Assembly (NCBI GenBank): GCA_030615565.1
Contig: JAUWZC010000170.1
Span: forward strand, 1-5,230
Reading direction: 5' to 3'
Length of the DNA stretch: 5,230 nt
DNA from: Desulfobacteraceae bacterium
GTDB taxonomy: Bacteria > Desulfobacterota > DSM-4660 > Desulfatiglandales > B25-G16
Under the pieces are notes generated by a model, which worked only from the letters and a program-made list of their open reading frames with translations, did not search any database and was not told the origin of the DNA. Made by a program: the position numbers and the translations under genes. Below are positions 1-5,230 of this stretch, piece by piece (the stretch's first letter is position 1; each line of letters begins with the position of its first letter).

Positions 1-35
1 CCTTTATTTATTATATTTTAAAGCAACTAAAATTT

Positions 36-69
36 AAAAATCCACAGGCTAACCTTGATAGGCTGTGGA
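36..69 (-). terminator. Rho-independent terminator of the large minus-strand gene
   Basis: Read on the minus strand, a stem of TCCACAG pairing with CTGTGGA (41-47 with 63-69) is followed by one G-G mismatch, three more pairs (CTA with TAG) and a 7-nt loop. Five T residues follow at once (complement of 36-40), then a further AT-rich stretch. This is the classic intrinsic terminator layout. It lies about 170 nt beyond the stop codon at 243, with no gene in between, so it most likely ends the transcript of that gene. On the plus strand the hairpin is not followed by T residues, so it appears one-directional. Confidence 0.8.
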
Positions 70-242
70 CTTCATTGTCTCTTTCAGTAATACACCTCTG
101 TATTTCTGATAATAAAAATATAGGTTTTCTATTTTAGCAAAGAAATATTTTGTAAAGAGCTTTCTATATATTTTTAGCCCAGCTATATTTCCTGGGAGAT
201 AATAATCGCCTCAAGGGAATCCCTGGATTATGGCGACTCAGC

Positions 243-2864
243 TTATCCTAAGAAACAAATAGCACTATGACTCTGAGGGTCGGCCACAATTCTCGCATAT
301 GCCCCGTCAGCTATTTTCGGGACATCAATGACGTGCACCACATTTTCAAACTCGCCGGTTTCTGGCAACAAATCAGTCAAAATATTTGCAGAGCCTTCGA
401 AAAACAAGCTGTTAAACATGGTCTCAGGGTCATCAGGATAAACTGGTAAGTAAATGATTTGGCCTTCCACCAAATCCTGAAAAAAGTGCGTCCCGTAAGA
501 TACTTCGGGAACATGGCCAGAATCTTCACGAGCAATTTCAACAAGAACCGCCGTATTGTCAATATCTGCATAGCTCACATTGACACCAAGGTCAATGTTA
601 CCGCTGCCCCACCTGCCTGGCCCCATCATTAAAAATTTACCTGCCACAAGGCGTGGATGCCTGTTGAGGCGTCCAACCACACGGCCCACTGACCTTTTAA
701 GCTCCATTGATGTGATTTCGGTATAACGTCGAGGGTCTATGTAAATAATATGCTGGATTCTGCTCACTACTCCGCCGCTGATAACTCTCGTGGCCTTAAA
801 GAGAGTGCGATCATGTGGAATATTATCAGGTAAATTTAGAGGCCCAGATAGACCTGGAAGCCATAACGGCCTGCACTGCAATAAATTGATTCTGACTCGC
901 CCTCCAGAATCTACAGATGCGGTAAATTCTGTGTCTACTGGATGGCCGTAAGCCCTATCCAACCTCTCCAGCATATTTCCTGTAATTTTGACGAAATTTG
1001 TACCGCTGATAAGTTTGTTAAAGGTCAGTACAAGTTTTTCACTTGAATCAGGCCTGACACCTCTATACAGATCAGACAGGTAATCTTCTTTTAGAACAGA
1101 TATAAGTAAATGTATATTAGGATAGTCATTCCCTGAAACCACTTCAGTAATAGGCAAAGTCACGAATTGATTTTCCTCTAAGTTAAGAAGATCCACTTCA
1201 TGCTGAGAGTACTTGGCTATTTCCATGCCAACCTCGGGTCTGAGCTGGGGATGGCTAACTGCAATCATTCTTGGGTAGTCTCCCCCAACACGGTTTACTG
1301 CGCGAGTACCTAAACCGAATACGAGACGTATAACGCCTTTATTGGAATCTATGCGGCTCGTCCATGCATAGAGATTTCGTGAGAATGCCACCCCTGCAAG
1401 GCTCGGAAAGAAGAAGCCCTTGTAAGGTATTCCTGAGACGCGTTGCACCAGGATGGCCATCTGTTCATCAGTTTCATCCAGACCCCGTCTTCGGCGATAG
1501 GAAAGGGCATCAGGGCTTAAGGTGCTTGCATATACAAGTTTAACCGCACGCAAAAAAACCTCTAATCTCTCATCAGGGTTACCCTGGTTGGCACAAAATT
1601 CGCTGCGATATTTGCCTGCAAATGCGTTCCCGAAGCTATCTTCAAGCAAGCTACTGGATCTTACAATGATGGGTGCCTGTCCAAAGTAGTCTAACATGTT
1701 GCGGAACTGTTCCATTATTTCTGTGGAGAACCTACCTGCCAGGAAGCTCTGTTCTACTTCTTCAAATTCTTCACGTGACAGCTGGGAATTCCTTGATAGC
1801 TTCAGGCGGAGCCTGAATAAGTCATTATGCACAAGGAAGGTGAAAAACACGTCTGAACCGATGTAGAAGGAGTCATGGTCTTCCAGTACCTGCGAGAAAT
1901 CTATTTCACTGTCTTCCTCCAACAGAATGCGTCTGGCCAGCAGCATCCCAGCAGCCTTTCCCCCAATCCTCCCAGAGCCGATCATGCGGTCTCTAATGCT
2001 GTATAGGTCTTCCAAGGTAAAATAGGAATCCGCTAATCTGTTAAACTCCGGGTGATTGCCAATCAACATACGTGAAAATTCTTCTTTAAGTGCCAAGACT
2101 TCGGGAGTGATCTGTTGAGAGTCTTTATCGGTTTCGCTATATTGGATCAGTCTGTTGTAGACACTGTCCCACGGGGCAATTGAGCTTTCCATGGGTCTCA
2201 GCGGTTGTTTATGCGCGGTCGCAGATACTGCCGCTGCCTCACCGCTTTGGAAAACCGGCTGCCAGCTTCTTTCATAAACCACATGGGGCAGGAACATTTG
2301 TGGAGAGTAGCGGTCCCAAACCTTTAATGGGTGCATGTACATACTGCCCTTTATACGATAAACATCAATAAGTACCTGTGTGGTGTCCCGAATCCTGGCA
2401 ACAGCACTGTTGGTATGTTGTCCACGTGTCAGGGCGAAGTAGGCGACTGTATCTAACTCACGCAGGAATGGACACGTTACCTGGAAAAAATTAGACAATA
2501 ACTCATCTGTTGCCCACTCCTCCACAAGGGCTGACAAGTTGTCGAAAATAAAAAATTTCTTCTTTGCCCATTTATCAATTACCTTGTGTACCTCGGCACT
2601 GAAAAAGTCGAAGCCACCCCTTGGATCTACCTCTTTAATCATTAAGCCCTGACGAGGACTGATAATTGGGGGATGAGGTGCAAACCGCAGATAAACGCAG
2701 TTACCGCTGTCACGTATCGCCTGGTCTGCAAAAGGCTCTACGAAATATGAGTAGTCCTTTAGGCTGTCTACCTGCCATACAACATTATCCCCCAAACGAA
2801 GCCCTTTAAGAACTTCATCCAGGGCTGCTATTCCGCTGTTTATTGTTTTTGGTTCCATTTCCAA
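243..2864 (-). CDS. PEP/pyruvate-binding (PPDK N-terminal) domain protein with degenerate KaiC-like N-terminus
   Basis: This 873-residue protein has no visible signal peptide or membrane span and should be cytoplasmic. Residues about 8-200 resemble a KaiC/RecA-type domain (GIAALDEVLKGLRLGD, and a Walker B-like stretch FFIFDNLSAL at 104-113), but the Walker A loop is replaced by VDSLKDYSYF, so ATP binding there is doubtful. Residues about 295-670 match the ATP-grasp module of pyruvate phosphate dikinase and PEP synthase: GGKAAG at 301, VRSSSLLED at 401 followed by FAGKY, YRRRRGLD at 456, QMAILVQR at 468, and DTEF...LLQCRPL at 644-667. The C-terminal part, with MGPGRWGSG (747-755), LGV and GTHFFQDL (791-798), recurs in PPDK_N-containing proteins as I recall them. 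The swivelling phosphohistidine motif and the PEP/pyruvate TIM barrel of real PEP synthase are absent, so naming it ppsA would be wrong. The start is uncertain: TTG at 2864 has GGTGA 10 nt upstream, while an in-frame ATG lies two codons inside (2856-2858). The reaction is unknown; phosphoryl transfer or a regulatory role are possibilities. Confidence 0.9.
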   Translation of the reverse strand: MEMEPKTINSGIAALDEVLKGLRLGDNVVWQVDSLKDYSYFVEPFADQAIRDSGNCVYLRFAPHPPIISPRQGLMIKEVDPRGGFDFFSAEVHKVIDKWAKKKFFIFDNLSALVEEWATDELLSNFFQVTCPFLRELDTVAYFALTRGQHTNSAVARIRDTTQVLIDVYRIKGSMYMHPLKVWDRYSPQMFLPHVVYERSWQPVFQSGEAAAVSATAHKQPLRPMESSIAPWDSVYNRLIQYSETDKDSQQITPEVLALKEEFSRMLIGNHPEFNRLADSYFTLEDLYSIRDRMIGSGRIGGKAAGMLLARRILLEEDSEIDFSQVLEDHDSFYIGSDVFFTFLVHNDLFRLRLKLSRNSQLSREEFEEVEQSFLAGRFSTEIMEQFRNMLDYFGQAPIIVRSSSLLEDSFGNAFAGKYRSEFCANQGNPDERLEVFLRAVKLVYASTLSPDALSYRRRRGLDETDEQMAILVQRVSGIPYKGFFFPSLAGVAFSRNLYAWTSRIDSNKGVIRLVFGLGTRAVNRVGGDYPRMIAVSHPQLRPEVGMEIAKYSQHEVDLLNLEENQFVTLPITEVVSGNDYPNIHLLISVLKEDYLSDLYRGVRPDSSEKLVLTFNKLISGTNFVKITGNMLERLDRAYGHPVDTEFTASVDSGGRVRINLLQCRPLWLPGLSGPLNLPDNIPHDRTLFKATRVISGGVVSRIQHIIYIDPRRYTEITSMELKRSVGRVVGRLNRHPRLVAGKFLMMGPGRWGSGNIDLGVNVSYADIDNTAVLVEIAREDSGHVPEVSYGTHFFQDLVEGQIIYLPVYPDDPETMFNSLFFEGSANILTDLLPETGEFENVVHVIDVPKIADGAYARIVADPQSHSAICFLG

Positions 2865-2893
2865 TGTATTGTTTTCACCAAAAAAGCCATTTC

Positions 2894-2903
2894 TAGACGT
2901 CTA
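2894..2903. promoter_or_regulatory. 10-bp perfect palindrome upstream of the large gene, possible operator
   Basis: TAGACGTCTA is a perfect 10-bp palindrome 29 nt upstream of the TTG start of the minus-strand gene, between the -35-like hexamer and the start codon. Its position would suit a repressor site or an early-transcript element. No family-specific operator is recognised, and a palindrome this short could occur by chance. Confidence 0.25.
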
Positions 2904-2914
2904 TATAAGCCAAG

Positions 2915-2947
2915 ATCTTAACATTTATCCAGGCGGATTAATGTCAA
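2915..2947 (-). promoter_or_regulatory. Possible promoter of the PPDK_N-domain gene
   Basis: On the minus strand a perfect -35-like TTGACA (2942-2947) lies upstream of TAAGAT (2915-2920, four of six matches to TATAAT). The 21-nt spacing is longer than the usual 16-18, so the pairing is imperfect and the true -10 may be a weaker hexamer between them. The location, 50-80 nt before the start codon, is right. The perfect -35 is the main support. Confidence 0.35.
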
Positions 2948-2958
2948 GTTTTTGCTGG

Positions 2959-3080
2959 TTTATTTGGGTAACGGTTAGGGTAACGAAGCCCGTATCGGTA
3001 ACGGTTAGGGTAACGTGGAAATAAAAAGATGAATGCCGTTACCGAAAAACGAAACGGGCATCGTAACCGTAACCCATAAA
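2959..3080. repeat. Long imperfect inverted repeat (MITE-like or REP-like element)
   Basis: The left arm (2966-3004) and the reverse complement of the right arm (3036-3075) align with about 30 of 33 aligned positions identical. There is one 6-nt extra block in the left arm (a GGGTAA) and one 7-nt extra block in the right arm. All three mismatches are A/T swaps. The outer ends extend into TTTAT (2959-2963) and ATAAA (3076-3080). The roughly 31-nt centre between the arms is AT-rich in its second half. No transposase or other gene is inside, and no clear target-site duplication is visible. There is no T-tract on either side, so it is not an intrinsic terminator. A non-autonomous mobile element, a REP-like sequence or a protein-binding array are all possible. 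Confidence 0.7.
2967..3015 (+). repeat. Two identical 19-bp direct repeats, period 30
   Basis: The 19-mer GGTAACGGTTAGGGTAACG occurs exactly at 2967-2985 and 2997-3015. Each unit contains two GGTAACG heptamers 12 nt apart and the dyad TAACGGTTA. The heptamer therefore occurs four times here (2967, 2979, 2997, 3009) and once in inverted orientation at 3037-3043, with a one-base variant (CGTAACC) at 3062-3068. The repeats form and extend past the left arm of the larger inverted repeat. Such regular spacing resembles a protein-binding array, but no replication or partition gene is nearby. Confidence 0.75.
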
Positions 3081-3594
3081 CGTTACTCAGTATTTCGTAT
3101 TTTCTTACTGACATCGTATCTCGTCGGTTTGAGGCGGAGCTTCGCTATGATTAATATATTGTCATGGGCTATATTTAACATATATTTTACAGATTTTCCA
3201 AAGATAAATTTTCATCCCTTTCCAAGATTATTTTTAACTGATTTATTAATCAGTAAAATTGAATTTAATCAGTCGAGTGTTTTGGATAAGGTAAATAAAA
3301 TTTTCTTGACAAAAGAGGAACGTGATAATAATTTTTGTATATAATAGACAAGTCACATCTCTAAAAATCAAGCTTGGCTAACTCAAAATATATGCTAATG
3401 ATTTCTTGCCCGCTACCAAATCATGATTTTAATTTACATCTCATTCCTTTTAAAATTTATATCAGGGATTTATTATTTTTTTTACCGGATTTACTTTGGC
3501 TCCAGGCTAGGAGCAAAAAAGCAAGACTGACATAATTGTATGATAAAGAGGAACTTTACAATTTTCAAAGAGGGACCTTTAGCCAAAGCTGGTA
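3081..3594. other. AT-rich spacer without a convincing gene
   Basis: This stretch between the repeat element and the promoter of the hydrolase gene is strongly AT-rich. Its short reading frames lack good ribosome-binding sites and recognisable motifs. Near the left end are a small hairpin, TCAGTA (3087-3092) with TACTGA (3106-3111), and a GC-richer patch (3130-3145) that might be a remnant of the adjoining element. A perfect TTGACA (3306-3311) and a perfect TATAAT (3340-3345) are present, but 28 nt apart, so they cannot form one sigma-70 promoter. A 5-bp hairpin, GCTCC with GGAGC (3499-3514), is followed by A rather than T residues and is not a plus-strand terminator. Confidence 0.5.
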
Positions 3595-3622
3595 TGGACA
3601 AAAACCTTATAAAAACTATAGT
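3595..3622 (+). promoter_or_regulatory. Candidate sigma-70 promoter for the exported hydrolase gene
   Basis: TGGACA (3595-3600, five of six matches to TTGACA) is separated by 16 nt from TATAGT (3617-3622, five of six matches to TATAAT). Transcription would begin near 3629 and give a leader of about 115 nt before the ATG at 3745. It is the best-spaced candidate in the spacer, but in such AT-rich DNA chance matches are common. Confidence 0.45.
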
Positions 3623-3731
3623 TTAGTGTTTTTCAAGATACCATTGAGATAAAGCATTAAATAGAGAGGGGGTGATATAGGGATTAAATTATTATTTTTA
3701 GGGTGAGTTTATTTTTTATTTTACAATTAAG

Positions 3732-3738
3732 AAGGGGG
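3732..3738 (+). promoter_or_regulatory. Ribosome-binding site fixing the hydrolase start
   Basis: AAGGGGG lies 6 nt before the ATG at 3745. An upstream in-frame ATG at 3703 would add 14 residues but lacks comparable spacing to a purine-rich site and would place extra sequence before a textbook signal peptide. This site therefore supports the downstream start. Confidence 0.7.
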
Positions 3739-3744
3739 ATAGCA

Positions 3745-4476
3745 ATGAAATTGAATAAATTCTTAATCCATTGTATCATAATTTTGGTATTGAGTGTGAT
3801 TTTCCTTGTATCTAATATAACTATGGCCATTGCCGAAGGAAAAATAGGGATCATTGTGGTGGATGTTCAGGGTGATTTCACCACATGGAAGAAAGGAACA
3901 TTAGCAGTCACTGGCACAGACAATGCTTTTGTCCAGAAGGTTCAGAAGGCTACTGAGACCCTTAGCCGGGAGGGGTACCTTATCTTCGGTACCCAGGACT
4001 GGCACCCTGCAGACCATGTATCATTCTATACTAATCATCCTGGGGAAAAGGCCTTTGAGGTGATCAAGATCGAGGGAAGAACTCAGGTTCTCTGGCCTCC
4101 TCATTGCATACAGGGAACAGAAAATGCAAGGGTCCTTGTTGACAATAACCTTTTCATGGCCATCGTGAAAAAGGGTAAGGATACAAGGTATGACAGCTAC
4201 TCTGGTTTTCAGGACGATGGTGGAGCCAAAACGGAGATGGATCAGATCCTGAAGAGAAACGGAATCCAGAAGCTCATTGTCTATGGAATAGCAACCGATT
4301 ACTGTGTGAAGGCAACGGCTATAGATGCGGCTGATGCAGGATACAAGGTCTTTGTTATAGAGGGACTATGCAAGGGTGTAGCACCTGAGACCTCGGCAAA
4401 GGCGTTGAAAGAGATGAAAGAGAAGGGGGTAATGATCCTAAAGGAACTCGACCTTCAAAAGATAAGGTGTTTCTAA
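3745..4476 (+). CDS. Exported nicotinamidase-family hydrolase (PncA-like)
   Basis: The 243-residue protein belongs to the isochorismatase/cysteine hydrolase superfamily and is closest to nicotinamidase/pyrazinamidase, which converts nicotinamide to nicotinate plus ammonia. The expected catalytic triad is present: D40 (VVDVQGDF), K143 (VKKGKD) and C187 (GIATDYCVKA), with the Ile-Ala pair that forms the cis-peptide in PncA. The metal ligands D85, H87 and H91 (QDWHPADHVSF) and H120 (LWPPHCIQGT) also match. Unusually, it starts with a Sec-type signal: MKLNK, a hydrophobic stretch of about 20-25 residues, and a possible cleavage site after AIA at residue 30. No lipobox is present. The mature part, about 213 residues, equals a normal cytoplasmic PncA in length. 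If not cleaved, the segment would anchor the domain outside the inner membrane. The gene lies 162 bp upstream of a TRAP receptor on the same strand. The true substrate may be another amide; nicotinamide is the leading guess. The symbol pncA is withheld because of the export signal. Confidence 0.9.
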   Translation: MKLNKFLIHCIIILVLSVIFLVSNITMAIAEGKIGIIVVDVQGDFTTWKKGTLAVTGTDNAFVQKVQKATETLSREGYLIFGTQDWHPADHVSFYTNHPGEKAFEVIKIEGRTQVLWPPHCIQGTENARVLVDNNLFMAIVKKGKDTRYDSYSGFQDDGGAKTEMDQILKRNGIQKLIVYGIATDYCVKATAIDAADAGYKVFVIEGLCKGVAPETSAKALKEMKEKGVMILKELDLQKIRCF

Positions 4477-4515
4477 AGGTCAAGTAAGGCAATCCAATTA
4501 AAAGGAAGGCTGGCC

Positions 4516-4554
4516 ATGAAAAGGGTTCTTTATTTATGGGACCAGCTCAAATAA
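4516..4554 (+). CDS. Possible 12-codon leader peptide ahead of the TRAP receptor
   Basis: ATG at 4516 opens a 12-codon frame (MKRVLYLWDQLK) ending at TAA 4552-4554, preceded by a good purine-rich site, AAGGAAGG (4502-4509). It is in the same frame as the receptor gene downstream, and the frame stays open from 4555 to the receptor ATG. It could be a translated leader, the remains of a slightly longer gene, or chance. No regulatory codon run is evident. Confidence 0.2.
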   Translation: MKRVLYLWDQLK

Positions 4555-4625
4555 GCTCTTGGAGAGGGGGTGGTAGCAAAAGAAAGACATAAACAGGTTG
4601 AGGTTAATGACATAAACTTTTTTAA

Positions 4626-4633
4626 GGGAGGAG
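4626..4633 (+). promoter_or_regulatory. Strong ribosome-binding site of the TRAP receptor gene
   Basis: GGGAGGAG contains a near-perfect anti-16S complement (GGAGG, 4627-4631) placed 7 nt before the ATG at 4639. It decides that start over a possible in-frame GTG at 4570, which would add 23 charged residues before the signal peptide. Confidence 0.8.
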
Positions 4634-4638
4634 AAGTG

Positions 4639-5230
4639 ATGAAAAAGAAGATGTTTATAGTTTCTTTAGTAGCTTTGCTGGCATTAGGTCTATTATTGGT
4701 TGTTAGCAATAATTCAGCAGCACAGTCTAAGATGCATATAAAATTTAGCACCTGGCACCCTCCTGTGGCCAGAGAGGTTAAGACTGTTTTTATACCGATG
4801 CTTGAGAAGTTGAAGGAGAGGAGTAATGGCCGGATAACCTACACCATGTATGCTGGAGGCGCCCTGGGTAAAGGGCCAGAGCATTACGATATCGCGGCGA
4901 AGGGACTCTCTGATATGGGCTATTTTACTGCGACCTGGACACCGGGGCGCTTTCCTCTCAGCGATGTGCTCTCGCTGGCTGCCTGGGTGAATGGCAAAGA
5001 CATTGGTGTTGATATAGTGAATGCGATTTACAAACGTATCCTTCATCTGGAATTCCCTGGTGTAAAGATGATCGAATTGAACGGATGCTTCCAGGCCTTC
5101 TTATGGACCAAGAAGCCTGTGCGTACTCTTGAAGATTGCAAAGGACTCAGAATAAGGACCCCGGGAGGTCACCAGACGAACTACATTAAGGCCCTGGGTG
5201 CAGAGCCGGTATTCATGCCACTTGGTGCAG
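4639..5230 (+). CDS. TRAP transporter substrate-binding protein, DctP family (5' part)
   Basis: 197 complete codons are visible and the frame runs off the window edge; the family is usually about 330-350 residues, so roughly 60% is here. The product begins with a clear signal peptide (MKKKM, hydrophobic core to about residue 22, likely cleavage after SAA at 28), marking a periplasmic receptor. The mature start IKFSTWHPP and the later block LEDCKGLRIRTPGGHQTNYIKALGAEPVFMPLGA (residues 164-197; key residues G169, R173, P175, G187) match DctP-type receptors. In characterised members such as SiaP the arginine aligned with R173 binds the substrate carboxylate, so an organic acid ligand is expected; its identity cannot be read. 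The membrane subunits (DctQ, DctM) should lie beyond the window. No terminator separates it from the hydrolase gene upstream, so co-transcription is plausible. Confidence 0.9.
   Translation, partial: MKKKMFIVSLVALLALGLLLVVSNNSAAQSKMHIKFSTWHPPVAREVKTVFIPMLEKLKERSNGRITYTMYAGGALGKGPEHYDIAAKGLSDMGYFTATWTPGRFPLSDVLSLAAWVNGKDIGVDIVNAIYKRILHLEFPGVKMIELNGCFQAFLWTKKPVRTLEDCKGLRIRTPGGHQTNYIKALGAEPVFMPLGA

Noticed and set aside
178..231. Hairpins just after the stop of the large gene (CCCAG with CTGGG; ATAATC with GATTAT)
   Set aside because: Short stems without a T-tract on the minus strand; the hairpin at 36-69 is a far better terminator.
243..2864. Annotation as phosphoenolpyruvate synthase (ppsA)
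   Set aside because: Only the ATP-grasp module is present; the phosphohistidine and PEP/pyruvate-binding barrel domains are missing.
2973..3014. Telomere-like TTAGGG words
   Set aside because: They occur only twice as part of the 19-bp units and are not tandem hexamers; the genes are bacterial.
2966..3075. Integron attC site or CRISPR array
   Set aside because: No proper paired core sites (GTTRRRY with RYYYAAC), no cassette or integrase gene, and only two direct repeats without CRISPR-type spacers.
3033..3344. 103-codon plus-strand reading frame
   Set aside because: It starts inside the right arm of the inverted repeat, has only a weak distant GGA as ribosome site, is rich in F, I, N and K as expected for translated AT-rich spacer, and shows no recognisable motif.
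3392..3535. 47-codon plus-strand frame (MLMISCPLP...)
   Set aside because: No ribosome-binding site and no family resemblance; composition is that of AT-rich spacer.
4530..5046. Minus-strand frames of 73 and 110 codons opposite the TRAP receptor gene
   Set aside because: They are shadows of a clearly coding plus-strand frame with signal peptide and family motifs.

Overview
The window looks like a chromosomal segment from an anaerobic Desulfobacterota-type bacterium (former Deltaproteobacteria). This is inferred only from gene content (a TRAP-type solute receptor and a large pyruvate-phosphate-dikinase-like ATP-binding protein), from moderate-GC genes separated by AT-rich spacers, and from purine-rich Shine-Dalgarno sites. 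No marker gene fixes the lineage.

Left part, minus strand: a convincing rho-independent terminator (36-69) lies downstream of one large gene (243-2864). It encodes an 873-residue protein with a degenerate KaiC/RecA-like N-terminal domain joined to a PPDK/PEP-synthase ATP-grasp module and a distinctive C-terminal module. It lacks the swivelling phosphohistidine and PEP-binding barrel domains of true PEP synthase, so its reaction is unknown.

Middle: about 880 bp (2865-3744) hold no convincing gene. The part nearest the big gene carries its likely promoter and a 10-bp palindrome. Next comes a compact element of about 120 bp (2959-3080), an imperfect inverted repeat whose left arm overlaps a tandem pair of 19-bp units. 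The rest is AT-rich DNA with scattered promoter-like sequences, the best of which (3595-3622) suits the next gene.

Right part, plus strand: a nicotinamidase-family hydrolase (3745-4476) with an intact catalytic triad and metal ligands but an N-terminal Sec signal, so it is probably periplasmic. After a 162-bp gap without an obvious terminator comes the 5' part of a TRAP-transporter DctP-type substrate-binding protein (4639 to the window edge). The two may form an uptake unit in which an amide is hydrolysed in the periplasm and the resulting carboxylate is captured for import. That functional link is inference. The minus-strand gene and the plus-strand pair are divergently oriented around the repeat-bearing spacer.
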